NCBI RefSeq assembly: GCF_040869045.1
Contig: NC_090319.1
Location: forward strand, 302,114,998 to 302,178,997
DNA length: 64,000 nt
DNA from: Eurosta solidaginis
Taxonomy: Eukaryota > Arthropoda > Insecta > Diptera > Tephritidae
Reading direction: 5' to 3'
Shown: positions 1 to 11,929 of the stretch, in pieces
Numbering within the stretch: position 1 is the first letter of the stretch
Layout of the letters: every line of letters begins with the position of its first letter
Notes under the pieces: model-generated
What the model was told of the DNA's origin: nothing
The model's database searches: none
The model's input: only the letters and a program-made list of their open reading frames with translations
Translations under genes and position numbers: made by a program

Positions 1-912
1 AATACCAGATGTACGATTTATTTAACAGTGGCAAATGATAATTTAATGAAGGGATTTGTGTATCTAACAGTGGTAATTGGAAAATCAACTGCGATTTTGT
101 TTAGTAATCAATAGATTTATTTGTTGAATTACCAGTCACACCCAACAGCTTAAATTAACAATTTTAGGGTTCAAGGCTACAGGGAGACCGTTAACACAAC
201 AGTGCCACTTATTATACGAAACATAATTTCTGGCAATAGTTTATTGTAATAAGCTGAACAGGTTTATTTGTTATAGACACAGTTTCTCATAGTTCCTTTA
301 CCCCATAAATCCGTTAGATTAACAAAGAATTTGTTGTTTTAGCGGTTTTTAAAAACAACAGCAGAGAACTGTTAATATTACAGTATTTCTTCTCTGAGTG
401 TACATATATCTGCCCATGTGTATATATGTATTTTGCAAGTCCATATTATTTATGTCAATGCTGCAAGCCAATCCACATTAATCATTGCAGTCGATGCTGC
501 AGGAATGTTCATTGAATCAAATGGATTTCTGTTTTATCAATATATTGGCGTAAAAGCTTTTTCTCGATGGACCACCGACTGGAATTTGACAAATGAATTT
601 CATTCAATTATCTCATTACAGCGCGTCATTGACTCTTTCAGTTTGAGCCGGAAAGTAAGCAGCTTTCGTGGAGTTTTACTACAAAATTCTACAACTAATG
701 TGCATATGTATGCATCAAGCTATGCATGTGTGTATGTATGTTTTTGTACAATTGTCTTTGCATGCCATTATGTGCAAGTTTTGAAATACGCATCAAGCGT
801 TTGGCATTAATTAGTAGCAGCAACAACACATGAACATCATAAACATAAAATTGATGGCAATAGTAATAACAACAACAATAATACAAAGTGTTAAATATAA
901 AAATAATAAAAA
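1..912. other. unclassified AT-rich non-coding DNA
   Basis: No protein family or repeat recognised. The reading frames are short and look like chance. The last 100 bases are low-complexity AAC/AAT-rich sequence (around 820-912) that runs into the start of the next repeat. Confidence 0.5.
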
Positions 913-1430
913 ACAAGTAAGGAAGGCTAAGTGCGGGTGTACCCGGACATTACATTACAGCTTGCAAAACGTTTAAGTTACCTTCTTTTAAAAGGGGGCG
1001 GTGCCACGCCCATTGTTCAAAATTTTACTAATTTTCTATTCAGCGTCATAAGATCAATCCACCTACCGAGTTTCATCGCTTTATCCGTCTTTGGTAATGA
1101 ATTATCGCACTTTTTCGGTTTTTCGAAATTTTCGATATCGAAAAAGTGGGCGGGTTATAGTCCGAGTTCGTTCATTTTAAATAGCGATCTGAGATGAGTG
1201 CCTAGGAACTTACATACCAAATTTCATTAAGATATCTCAAAATTTACTCAAGTTATCGTGTTTACGCACGGACGGACAGACGGACATGGCTAAATGAATT
1301 TCTTTTTTCGCCCAGATCATTTTGATATATAGAAGTCTATATCTATCTCGATTAGTTTATGCCGTTACGGTGTACCGTTATGAGAACACAATTAGTATAC
1401 TCTATGAGCTCTGCTCAGCCGAGTATAAAA
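913..1430 (-). mobile_element. family A repeat, internally deleted copy (A1)
   Basis: The left end reads AACAAGTAAGGAAGGCTAAG followed by a decayed hairpin (GCGGGTGTACCCGGAC). The right end reads GCTCTGCTCAGCCGAGTATA. Both ends match the complete copy at 22616-25514 in reverse orientation. The tandem array and much of the interior are missing, leaving the block with the palindrome-like TTTCGATATCGAAAAAGTGG and the run of ACGG repeats before ACATGGCT. No coding capacity. The strand is given so that the hairpin/ACTTGTT end is 3'. Short reading frames here are translations of the repeat, not genes. Confidence 0.8.
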
Positions 1431-2716
1431 ATCACTTTGTGACTCCTTTATTGATCAGAGGCAGAAGCAGTAGCAAGAATAATATCTTTAACACGCCCAA
1501 CATAACGCCGCCCGCAGTGTTAACAACAACAAAGTCAATTTGAACTATACCAAAAATGGCAGTTTTGTACTGTGGGACAAGAGTCATGGTTTTAACTAAA
1601 CTTTGTCATAATCAAAATCAGTTCTTATAAAATAATAACGAATAAGCGACTGGCTCGCCTTATTGGCCGGACAGAACCGTTGAAGCGCCAACTAAGTAAG
1701 TTAGCTTGGTATTGAATTATTTTGAAAAAAATCTTTCTTGATCCTCTGTAAACTTTGCGGCTTGTTGGCTCGTTGACTTCTCCGTGATTTTAATTTGTTT
1801 GTTTTCCGGGGGTTGATTTCGAGTTGGTGGAAAAATTTTACCCCACAGTTTGTTTGTCAAAGGTGTCTGGGCACTTTTCTTGCAAGGGCGATATTTCTCG
1901 ATCTAGCGTCACTTTCTTTGTTCATTATTGCCAAAAATATACAAAGAAGTTAATTTATGTACATACATATTTATTTTATAATATGTCTAATAACTTTTGT
2001 CCTGGAAATTCTTTGTTAAAGGCTTCTTAAAAGACTAAAATTTTCTGGTAATATTTTTTTACGGTCAGCCTTAGAATTTTAGTTGAACATTAAAAAATCG
2101 TCCAATAAATCGACTCGCTTCGCATGAAACCCGTCTGTTTGTCTGTTTATGTTGGTTCAGCATTTCCTAGAAAACTGTAAAGGGGTTAGCGGTATTTATG
2201 TACATAGGTATGTATATGGTGGGATGCGCCCCTCCCAGAAATTATTTGATGCCAAAACTCTATTCATGTACTCTGCGGACCGCCCTGCCCTTTGACATGT
2301 AGGTATTGGTCAAATTAAGCGTATTAGTGGCTTTCAATCAGAATATCATACCTCGGAAACCAACAATGCTAGATGTGTCAAACCAACTGGAGGCAGACTA
2401 CTCCCAACTAATATCTTGGAGCAAATCTCCACTGAATGTTTACTTACATCAGCTATACATTGTGGCTCCTGTTAAAAATATGATATATGAGCAGGTATGT
2501 ATATTTACCAAGCGAGACTCTCGATCTCCTTAAGAAGACTTAAGGTGGCAAAACCTAAGCTTTCACAGACAGTCGTGCAAGTGCCCGGGTGTGCTACTAC
2601 CCTATTATAGTGGGCGGTGGGATAAGTCGGGAAACTGAAGTTACGCGGTTATCGATTATTAACTCATGCTTATAATGCCGGCCAAAACATTTTGGAATGA
2701 ACATATAGCCATTAAT
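1431..2716. other. unclassified non-coding DNA
   Basis: I see no recognisable gene or repeat. Short open frames have no family resemblance and no consistent codon pattern. Confidence 0.45.
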
Positions 2717-2870
2717 ATATGTGACCCGGCCTATGGAAAGGTGGCTTATGACTCAAAAAAAATTACTACTACTAAGAAACTGAAGAAATGCATTGTTTAT
2801 CTTTAACAGCTGTTTCTCGCAATTTCTTTTTTGAGTCATAAGCCACCTTTTCATAGGCCGGGTCACATAT
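2717..2870. mobile_element. palindromic MITE, about 43-bp terminal inverted repeats
   Basis: The left arm starts ATATGTGACCCGGCCTATG and continues AAAGGTGGCTTATGACTC. The right arm ends with the near-exact reverse complement (GAGTCATAAGCCACCTTTTC, then ATAGGCCGGGTCACATAT). The arms are separated by about 70 bp containing CAGCTG. The size and near-perfect arms fit a miniature inverted-repeat element. I cannot assign a superfamily from the ends; a target duplication is not clear. Confidence 0.85.
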
Positions 2871-3777
2871 TTCAATTTAAAATTCGCCGCCTTTGTTAAA
2901 TTGGTTTAACGAAGGCCATTGAAATAAATGTTTCGAACACAGACGTAAGCAAATTTTGGTCTATGTTTTGAGAATGTTATCCGGGGTCCCATTCAATTTT
3001 AGCATAAAGTAGTACATGGACCACCGGCAAAACTGAAATTGGATTCGTCGGAGATTATACGATTTTCACAGGATATTAACGCAATGATATCTACTCCGAG
3101 AGCGTATGATTTCGAGGGCGGCATATTTGGCGCATAGGTATTCCCTGACGTTTTAAGGTGTTTCTGAGGTGAAATCCGTCAAGGTTCTTCGTAGTTACAC
3201 TCAGATCAATTAGAAGTGACGTCGAAGAATGCTGTAAGTAAGCACTGTACTGGTGTGCGGTGCACACTCTATTAAGGTTCAGGAGCTTATGCTCTTGTCT
3301 CACACGAATGTTGGTGCTGGAAAAAGAGCATGGAGGTATTTTAGCTCTTAAAGACACTCACAAAAAACTGGAGGCGCTCTTGGCGCGAGCATCAACGAAG
3401 ATTTTGTTTGGCTATCTAGCCAGCATTGGTGCTAGCTTTTAAAACTGTGCCATGAAAGTCATAGGTTTCATTAAGTTGAACTGGCCGGCCGATAAGGACC
3501 TCATCTCACTGAATAAGTTCGTAGTGTTACCAGAAGTTTGCTAATCGACAAAACTTAAAAACCCTATCAAAACCAGGACCCATGTTATAAAATAACTTCG
3601 TCCTTTTGGCAAATACTAGAAGCTTTCTAGGACCTATGTTTGCTGCTGGAGTTTTAGCCTGCAAGCGCAGGGCACGATCACAAAACGTTATCGATCGTTT
3701 CCTCCTCCAACCCGCACTTCCCACATCAACGATCACTGAACAAGCCTAATTTAAGGGCAAGTTACGCCACTGAATCT
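2871..3777. other. unclassified, possibly degraded transposon DNA
   Basis: No family recognised. The region is GC-richer than its flanks at 3100-3720, as in many old LINE fragments of this window, but no conserved motif can be read in any frame. Confidence 0.35.
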
Positions 3778-4100
3778 TTACATGAGTCTACAGTTCTCTT
3801 CTTTAAATGATAGAAGTAACTTTGTTAGTATAAGGTTGTAAGACCTACACATGAACTTCGACACTTTGCAGCCCCACACTTGGGTCCACGCCTTTCCGCT
3901 TATTCGATCATGTGTATCTCTCGCCTTTTCACAATTTTGTCCAAAATTAATTTGTACGTTAACGGACCAAGCTTCGAGGGATGTGCCCTTTTCAGCTAGT
4001 TCATCCGTATTTTCATTCCTATCCCAATTCCGATTCATACCTACGGATACTGATATGCATTTTTCTTTTCGGCAGACGCAGCAGTACCAGGCTTCAATCC
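3778..4100 (-). pseudogene. degraded LINE RNase H fragment
   Basis: In reverse translation an 86-residue frame contains NTDELAEKGTSL. This resembles the end of a LINE RNase H domain (compare GNEMADELARKGTSL in the copy at 62536-63198). The upstream part of the domain is not in frame and the rest of the peptide is not conserved. This is a short relic at best; the match rests on about 12 residues. Confidence 0.35.
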
Positions 4101-4419
4101 AGGGTTAGGTTCAACGTTTCCTTGCAGTAAGTGATTGAGGGGCAGTTCCTCCGTATAAAACTATTCCATGACGAGAAATTCACCGCGAAAAACTAAGCCA
4201 TGTTATATTGAAATTTCAGCCCTTGGTCCTGAAAAAAAACAGGTTAGCAGGCACCTTCGTTTCTTCGACATGCAGATTTTGTAGTTTTTTTTTTTTAAAT
4301 TAGATAGCTCTGTATATATATTCAAGATGTTAGTTCTTGGGAATCGACTAGGCTTGTGACAAAATATGTGAACAAATAGGAGTAAAGTTGCATGACTTAA
4401 CAAGATAGCTAGAGTATGC
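4101..4419. other. unclassified spacer
   Basis: Nothing recognised between the RNase H relic and the family B repeat. Confidence 0.4.
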
Positions 4420-4750
4420 CCCAGCGGTTAAGGGGCATATAATATACCCTCGGCTGGTATGCCTGTCATAGGAGGCGACAAAAATAGCCATATGATTCTA
4501 TGAGCTGTGTAGCGCAACCCTTTCAAGGGGCTTGCCAGCGCAATTTATAGCTTCTCCAACCCAATTGTCAACCTCACCTATCCGTGGCGAATCCTGTTTC
4601 TTTTACAACCGAGGCTCTGTATCTTGTGCCTTAATGGTGCTTGTTAACAAAACGTACCGTGTCTATATCCGGCAAAGGACCATCAACTTCGATAAAACTC
4701 CCTAAAACCTTCGGGTAGTGTCTCTATCGCTACAACAATAACAACATAGC
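4420..4750 (+). mobile_element. family B CAA-tailed short interspersed repeat (B1)
   Basis: This is the fullest copy of a repeat also seen at about 7150, 10610, 28245 and 30330. Landmarks in order: CCAGCGGTTAAGGGGC near the start, GGTATGCCTGTCATAGGAGGC, TGTAGCGCAACCCTTTCAAG, CTTCTCCAACCCAATTGTCA, TCCGTGGCGAATCCTGTTTC, then ACCTTCGGGTAGTGTCTC and a 3' end of GCTACAACAATAACAAC. There is no open frame. The CAA-rich 3' tail suggests a non-autonomous retroposon mobilised by a LINE; I see no clear tRNA-type A/B boxes. Confidence 0.75.
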
Positions 4751-6639
4751 TAGAGCAGCATTTTTTATCATGAGCGAAGACGGATCTCTCATATGGGATG
4801 ATGCAAGCTTGCGTCAGACATAAAATTAAAATTTCTGTATCAGTTGAACTGTGTTTATGATGTTATGCAGTTCTATATTCTCTTTTAGCAGAGTATCAGA
4901 CCCTTGGGGAGATTGTATGAAGGCGTTTATCGATAGTTCATTATTGGCAGTTTGGCTTATGAACCTTTAGCAGCCCAATTATTGCAGATGCCGCGATAAG
5001 TTCATTAGTGTTATCGGTGATATTATTAGCGCCGTTGACTATTTTAATGCAAGCGGCTATCAAAAATTTAGTTTGTGAAACCTAATCGCGATTCCGGAAC
5101 ATAAGTTAAGTACAAAGCTTAACTTAAGACTTTCTGGTATTTCTAGTAACATCGTTCTCCTCCTTATCACGACAGATGACTTCAAGTTTCACGAATGAAT
5201 GTTTAAGGTAACTGCAACGTCTTGCATTATGAAATTGCTGCTATTAAAGACTTGATTGAATGCCTACCAGAATTTCTTCGATCTAGCTCAACATCTACCC
5301 TAACAACAAAGAGAACTCTTAGGCGACTATTGTTCGTTACTGAATTTTAGATAGAAATATTACTATTTTTCCCCATAGTGCATTCGCAGGATACCTGTAT
5401 GTCTGCTTGTGAAGAAATGCAGCAGCAATAACATGATTTGTATGAGGCACGCACACTTTACGAATGCGTGCCACATCGATCTTACAAACGAGTGCTAAGT
5501 GAAAAAGAAGGCAGCAACAACAATGAAGAAATGCATGTATGCAATCAAAACAAAAAAAAAAGATGATGCAACAAAACATTTACAAACAAGAAAAAAATAA
5601 AAAATATCAGCTCAGAATGTTGGGGTGTTCTACACTTGCATTGCACGTAGATTCTGGGGGTGGCATACTGAAATTTCAAACTAAATGACAGCATCATGCC
5701 ATTCATACATGCACACACACCACTGTGTTACGCATATGAGCTTGATCGTGTTGGTTGTGTGCTTGATTATAGTTGTTGCTGCGGATCTTCTTGTATAGCA
5801 GTTGCTCTTGTTTCCTCTCACTATTGCATTTCAAGCCGACATGATCCACGCAGTTTTGTTATTGTAGTTGTTGTTGACGGTTTGCAAATTACCTTTTCCT
5901 AAAGTACAAAAACATGTTCGCCTTCAAAAGTTTGCGTTCTCAACTAAATACATTATCACCCATTCAGTGTCGATGAGTTTGCCGCCCAGAAGTGTTGGCT
6001 CTACAATCATGGAACTCCATGGTTGCTGTTCTAGTGATACATACATCAGGTTGTTTGCTACTGTTGAAAGATGAATTTACATACGAATGACGTTGGCAAT
6101 GATTGTACGCGTTAAGTATTCATTTTGAAAGGAAATGCCTATTCGATTTCGTTTCCGTCTGCAAGCCAGATCATATAGTATGGGCCCACATTATACAGAC
6201 TTTGGCTTCTGCTAATTTGTTTACATTATGCCCGCTTTATTTGTGAGTAGAGGCTCGTGCGGCAGCTCCAGTTGGGACAAGTACTTATGCAAATGTATGT
6301 TAATATTGGAGGCAGAGACGGTAGCTGTCGGCGATAATCAGGCAATGTGTTCACCAAAAGGTGATTAAATAGCGACAGCCATGGAAATTTCAAAGTAACA
6401 TCGTAACTCAGAGTTTTCTAAGTCTGACGATGTTTGCAGATTTCAAAATTCTAGAGAGTGTGCAAGGCTATGTTTGGAGCTGGGTTTATGACTCAATGTG
6501 TACTCAAAGGCTGGGCGTCTCGAAAACTTGAGGATTAGTGTAAAATGTGAGTGAATCCACTATCTCTGTCTGCCGTGCTTGTTTGCCTGCGCTGATGGTA
6601 GATGTTTAAAGGACGAAGAGGTGGAATTATACTTTCTCT
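4751..6639. other. unclassified non-coding DNA
   Basis: No gene or repeat family recognised. Around 5510-5600 and 5690-5880 there are A-rich and TTG-rich low-complexity patches that create spurious reading frames. Confidence 0.4.
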
Positions 6640-6850
6640 TCCTTCTAAATATATAAAGAACCCGTGGGCTCTGTAGTATGGAAGCAGTGTGCTGACTTAT
6701 CATACCGAGGAACCTAGGTTCAAACCCATGGAGAAGTAATATCAAAAAACTTTAGAAAACTTTAGAAACGTCTTCGTCCCCTAACAGCGGTTTGGCATAA
6801 CCAGCAATATTTGCGGCACGAAGAGCTTCTAAAATTATGAATCTAGTAGA
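6640..6850 (+). mobile_element. degraded tRNA-derived SINE copy
   Basis: A tRNA-like head carries a B-box-like AGGTTCAAACCC (about 6715-6726). It is followed by CAAAAAACTTTAGAAAAC and then a body that parallels the SINE at 22080-22435 (a CGGTTTGGCA-like segment and a GAAGAGCTTC-like segment). The copy is diverged and its 3' limit is approximate. Confidence 0.5.
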
Positions 6851-7149
6851 TAAAAATTGGAAGTTGGCCTATTTTTGCGCTTCCTCATTTACCAAAGACG
6901 GTTATTGGTAAGACCACTTTTAGGGCTGACGTCTTTATTCCCGAGAGTTTATATTTGTGGATAAATTGATAAATTGAGCAATACTCATGAGTCCCCAACA
7001 AGTTCTGTACATCGCTTGCTGCCTTAAATTGATGGAAGTCACAGAAGGTTGGAAGGAATAGGCACAGTTGCAGTACATATGTACATTAATCATCCATGCA
7101 TCATGGTATGTACAATACAGTGACTCGATGGATACTAACGTACTACGCG

Positions 7150-7445
7150 CTAGCGCAATCTATTTACCCAGCGGTTTAAGAGGCTTAAAATATTCACGGA
7201 GTGGGCATGTCTGCCTTAGAAGGCGACTAAAATCTACAGCCCCGTATATACGCGAGGTAAAAACTCGTTTCCGAGACAGGGTGGTACCAGAGGATGCTCT
7301 TACCGTAACATAGATGATTCATTTCCAACACTCCATTAATCGATGTATATTGGAACGATTTTCCGTCATCCCTACAAAACAAAATTAACAGCCCTTTAAA
7401 CCTTCAGTGAGTGTTTTTGTGGTTACAGTAACAACAAGCAATCAA
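7150..7445 (+). mobile_element. family B repeat, diverged copy (B2)
   Basis: It begins near ACCCAGCGGTTTAAGAGGCT and shows GGGCATGTCTGCCTTAGAAG in place of the B1 GGTATGCCTG segment. It ends with a GTGTTTTTGTGGTTACAGTA-type 3' end and a short CAA tract (AACAACAAGC). The middle is replaced or strongly diverged. The apparent 81-residue frame across it is not a gene. Confidence 0.6.
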
Positions 7446-8099
7446 TTGAATTTTGGCGAGTTTTACGACAAGATTTCCCAGAAATAGTGCAGTGGACATC
7501 GCCTAAGTCACGCAACGATCAAGGGGAAGACTAAACGATATCAAGACCTAGTATCTGTTATAACACATCAGCTTTTGGCTTCCAGATACAAAATATGGAA
7601 CGGGAGAAGATTTCAGTTAGGAGATTTCAGTTCATACTTAGGAAAGGAAAAGGGAACTGCGTCAATTAATTTTACCGTCTTCCTGAATTTTGCGGTCTCC
7701 TCCAGCGGGGTAATTGCACAAGAAATAATAGGTAGATGATACAGGGTAGCAATTACACTCCCAGCACCTAGCATAATGATCTCTGCTCAGGATTTATAAT
7801 GCAGATTGATTAGAAAAGATATTGGAGTAAGCTTTCGAGCCTCGCTGGCGTTTGTATTGTATTTCGATGTGGCTTTTTGCTGGGTCTCGAGGCCTAGATA
7901 TGACAATGTGAACAAATATGTTGCTAAGATAGCCAGAAAAGCAACAGAAATGAATATAAGTGACTCGAACGAGCTTCCTTCTCAAATAAAACAAACGTCA
8001 GTGCGAGTACTTATGCACATTATCACAAGTTCCTTCTGAAGAAGCTGAAACTGAGAGGGAAAAAAGTTGATTCATCACTTTCTTTTTCCCAGAACTGCA
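7446..8099. other. unclassified non-coding DNA
   Basis: No gene or repeat recognised; overlapping short frames on both strands at 7794-8039 look like chance. Confidence 0.4.
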
Positions 8100-8640
8100 G
8101 AAAGAATGTATTTTCCACTCCTTACTTAACTCCCGCTTAGTCATCTTAAGCGATTTTGGTCATCCTACAAGTTGCGCCCACCACTTCTTTGTGGGACTAG
8201 CCGGCACCAATGGGTAACACGAAGGGAATTTAGATCGTTTTCCACCTGGTCCTTCAAGGAGAGTTGTGGCCGTCCACTTCCTCTCCATTCATAGGTCTGT
8301 TCCGATCCCTCAGTCGCATAACATGGCCTAGTCATCGTAGGCGCTGTGTTTTGATTCCCTGGACTATGCTAATTGGGTTCTTCATTAAATTTTATTCGGT
8401 ACTCGCCGTCGCCAGCGCGTAGAGGTCCCTAAATCGTTCGAAGACTCCCAGAGCCGCTTGATATGATGATGTCATTGTCCATGCTCCTGCACCATTTAGT
8501 AAAACGGGTTCGAAAAGTGTGTTGTAGAGCATGATGTTCGTTTGACGAGAGGGAACTTTTCAATTGCCTACTTAGACCAAAGTATCATTTATTGGTAACA
8601 ATGACTATTCCCTGGATTTCAAGGCTGTCGTTGTTGCTTG
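8100..8640 (-). mobile_element. family E LINE (RTE-like), 3' fragment E1
   Basis: The minus strand matches the 3' end of the LINE at 44463-45426. Shared plus-strand landmarks are GTTTTCCACCTGGTCCTTC, CATAACATGGCCTAG and GGTACTCGCCGTCGCCAGCG. In translation the relic corresponds to the C-terminal ALGVFER ... RIKTQRLRW region. It is broken by indels and has no long frame, so it is inactive. Confidence 0.75.
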
Positions 8641-10375
8641 TCTTGATGTGAGTTCCCAAATAAAAACGTAGGAGCTGACTCCTTGCTTGATAACATCAGG
8701 TACTTCGTACTCTTATTTCAATTAATGAACGCAATTGCACACACTGGCGACACTCTTTATGGACAAAAAATTACCTGAATGAAAGTTAGGAAATTCACAT
8801 GCAAGCCTTTTTAGCCCATCCGAACTTATCTTAAGGGAATAAGAAACGCGTAGTTCCACTTATCTGTCTTAAGACTCACTTACTCCCTTGGTTTCCGTGT
8901 CCAGTGAAAGCTTGCTTCTGCAAACATCGTTCTGCGTGCCTATCTTTTTGTAACTCACCTGCAAAGGTTATCAATAGGTAAGGGCGCTCGACTTACTCAA
9001 TTCTCATTTTTCTATACTACAAACCAAACAACTATCACGTGGTTATTGTTGTCATGCACTTGCACTACAAAGACTTCCAACTCACAGCGCTAAATTAGAA
9101 CACAAAATAATGCCGATTCGGCTTCGCACTTTTGGCCTACCACTTAGCAGATCACTTTAAGTGCGTATCACCGACGGACTAAACAGTTCAACGCAGCGTC
9201 CCTTGTTTTGCTACTTTCGCGATTCTTTTATATCCTCAGTCGAAAGTATTGGCTTTTAACGCTAACCGCGGTCATGCATAGGTCTTTCACTGACTCTCTG
9301 GATTTTTCGTTATTTTAATGAGGTGGTTTACATGACTTTTTAATTTCGAGTAGAAGGAATTAATTACGCGTTGGGCGGTCGTGGCCGACAAAACGACTTT
9401 GAAATCGAATGCCGATATGCGAGCCGCATAGATAGATGTATCGCTGTCAGTTGCTTGTACTCTGACTACCCTTACACCTTCGACTTTGTGTTGAGATCGA
9501 CAGCAAGCTGCGCGTCTTTGTTGTCGGCGCATACGTTTTATCCATGCAAATATGTGCTTCACGCATGCGCTTGACTAGTTTGTACCAGTGCGGGTCGTTG
9601 AATGTGAGCAACACATCCAAACATATATCCACTCATATAAATGCTTCCATGTGTCTGTTAAGCTTTTAATTTTATTAATTACTAAAACAGTGGCTGTTAG
9701 CTGGAGACCCGTAGTGTTGGTGGTACATTCGCCATTTCCGCCTATCCCCGCATTTTTTATTACTTATTTCTCATCTCCTTTTCGGCTTTTATGCGATTAT
9801 ATACATTTTTGTACATTTTTATAAGAACACAAATTTTTGAATTTTATATCCGTTTGTTGTCTTGTAGCTCCTTCGTTTCTCCATCCGCGTGCGTTCGCTT
9901 TTAGTTTCGTTCCTTTGCCGTCTCGTTGTGCTTATTAATTCTTACACTTTTATCAGAAATTTACGTTGTCGCTTGTTGTGCTCTTTGTCTCCGCTGATAA
10001 GGTGGCGCCTTGGCTTTTTCTCTAAATTGACTTCTTTTTCCAGTCATTGCCCCGCATTAGCGCGCAACCATGGTGGTAACATATCGCATTGTTACTTGGC
10101 CTCATCTGTCCCGTCCATATGCTTCGATGATTTATAGTCGCCTTAAGCCGTTTCTGAACCGTTTAAAGATAGGGCGGGCGTCTGTATGCATATTTAGCGA
10201 CAATCAACAACAATAATTGAGTAACAGGGAGAGTTCAGGAGTGATCGGTGACGGTGATGATAACTGCTGTACTCTAACCAGTTGTCTAACGAATTTTTAT
10301 TTTAAGAAATTTGGTTGGAAAAAATTCAAAGAAGAAGAAGAATGATTTTAATATTTTTTGTTTGTATGGATGTAT
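8641..10375. other. unclassified non-coding DNA
   Basis: No gene or repeat family could be recognised. The short frames at 9287-10137 overlap one another on both strands and have no family resemblance. Confidence 0.4.
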
Positions 10376-10383
10376 TTACAAAC

Positions 10384-10478
10384 TAGGGATGTAACAGATA
10401 GACGTATAACGTTTCCGTCCAAATCAATTTCAAAGTTCCGACTCCGGTTCCAGCAAACACAGTTCCGTTACATCCCTA
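10384..10478. mobile_element. 95-bp MITE with hAT-type target duplication
   Basis: The ends are TAGGGATGTAAC and GTTACATCCCTA, an exact 12-bp inverted repeat. The flanks are TTACAAAC (10376-10383) and GTACAAAC (10479-10486), an 8-bp target duplication with one mismatch, as expected of hAT insertions. The interior is rich in TTCCG/GTTCC motifs. It is too short to encode a transposase. Confidence 0.85.
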
Positions 10479-10609
10479 GTACAAACAGCAGGGCAGCACC
10501 ACCAGCAACAAAAAATGTTTCATTATAAGGCCCTTTAAGGTGTAAAAACTTTAAAATTCTAACTGTAACATTTTTAACAGTAACCTTTAACAAATCAGAA
10601 AACTAACAT

Positions 10610-10945
10610 GGGGTTCAAGGAATTGATAAGCGCAATACAAAGCTTTACAGCTGCACAGCTTCCGCAACGCAGTTGTCAGCCTCACTTTCCCGAGGGAAAT
10701 CCTGTTACAAATATGAATGCATCATACACATGCTTACTAGGCGAGGCTCTGGCGACCATAAGTTCCTCATGGAACTCAATGCGGTCATCCAAATCGTTCT
10801 TGAGATGGTCGCGCTTGTACGTTAATGGTACTTGTTACCGGAATGTACCGAATCTTTATCCGGCAAAGAATTATCAACATCGATAACACTCCCCAAAATC
10901 TTCGGGTAGTGTTTTTGTCGCTACAACACCAACAACGCAGAAGAC
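10610..10945 (+). mobile_element. family B repeat (B3)
   Basis: The 3' half is well conserved with B1: GGCGAGGCTCTGGCGACC, AAGTTCCTCATGGAACTCAA, TATCCGGCAAAGAATTATCA, then ATCTTCGGGTAGTGTTTTTG and GCTACAACACCAACAAC. It supplies the uninterrupted AAGTTCCTCATGG site into which the LINE at 28473-29583 inserted in another copy. The 92-residue frame over it is a shadow of the repeat. Confidence 0.7.
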
Positions 10946-11039
10946 CAATATTTCAAATTTGCTGTATTGTTGCTCATCGTTTCGATAACAGCTTCGGCCT
11001 CTGTTCCAGTTAGGAATTACGGTTTAAGTATTTATCGCA

Positions 11040-11720
11040 TCCAATTACAGTTTGGGTCACTTTTCTAACTTCCGTTTCGGTCTCGGTTTTGGTTTCGGTT
11101 TTAGCTTCAGTTTCAGAAACATATAGGCCTCGCTTCCAACTTCGGATTCAGCCTTGGTTTTGATTGCGGTTACAGTTTCGATATCGATTTCCGTTTTGTT
11201 CCCAGTACCAACATAAATCCCCGCTGCGTCTTAAGTTAGAATTAAAGGTTTAGTTTTCGTTTCGATCTCGATCGCAGTTTCATCTTTTTTGCCGTTTCTG
11301 TATTAACTTTCATTCTCGTCCTCGCTCCTGTTTTCTGCTGGGTTTCTTTTTGTAGATTATCGATTACCTTTCGATTTCGCTCCCTCTTTCGGCTCGATTC
11401 TGGTTCTTGTGCATTTTTTATTTTCAATTTCGCTTCGGGTTGATATTTCGATATAGGTTACAGTTTCAGTTCGAGTTGTTCCAATGATGGTGCTTGTTAA
11501 GACTTCAGATCTACATAGTTTGGCAAAGGTTTTTGGTTGCTATTACAGTTTGAGCATTGGTTCCAGTTTCAGCAATAGCTACTTTTGCGGATACAATTCA
11601 TTCCAACTTTTAGTATCAGTTCACGTTTCGACAACAGTTTCACTTTCGGTTCCAGTTTCTATTTGGATCTTATTTTTGTGTCCCTTACAGTTTTTGTGAG
11701 ATTTCATTTTTTTCTGCCTC
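11040..11720. repeat. degenerate pyrimidine-rich hexamer-like array
   Basis: Long run of variants of TTTCGGTTTTGG / GTTTCAGTTTC, clearest at 11065-11120, 11260-11420 and 11570-11670. The period drifts around 6 bp and is heavily mutated, so this is an old simple-sequence expansion. Frames here encode SVSVSV-like low-complexity peptides and are not genes. Confidence 0.7.
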
Positions 11721-11929
11721 AATAACAAATTCCGCTCCCGTTCCTATGTGGGTCACATTTTGATAATTTTAGAAGTTAGTAAAACCCATCACGGTATTTT
11801 TTTTTTTTTTTTTCGTTTGCATTTCTCGTTCCAATATGTATAACTTTTCACTAATATTTTTAGTTTCGATTCCAACTGTGCCTGGTTTCAGTTTCTGTGG
11901 CTATGTTCCCTTGGATACTCCTTAAAAAT

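Noticed and set aside
418..810. 130-residue plus-strand frame near the window start
   Set aside because: No domain, biased composition (Ile, Val, Tyr, Cys-rich from TATGTATG-type DNA) and no splice or promoter context.
9287..10137. Cluster of overlapping frames suggesting a small gene
   Set aside because: Frames overlap on both strands, no family motif, no conserved codon pattern visible.
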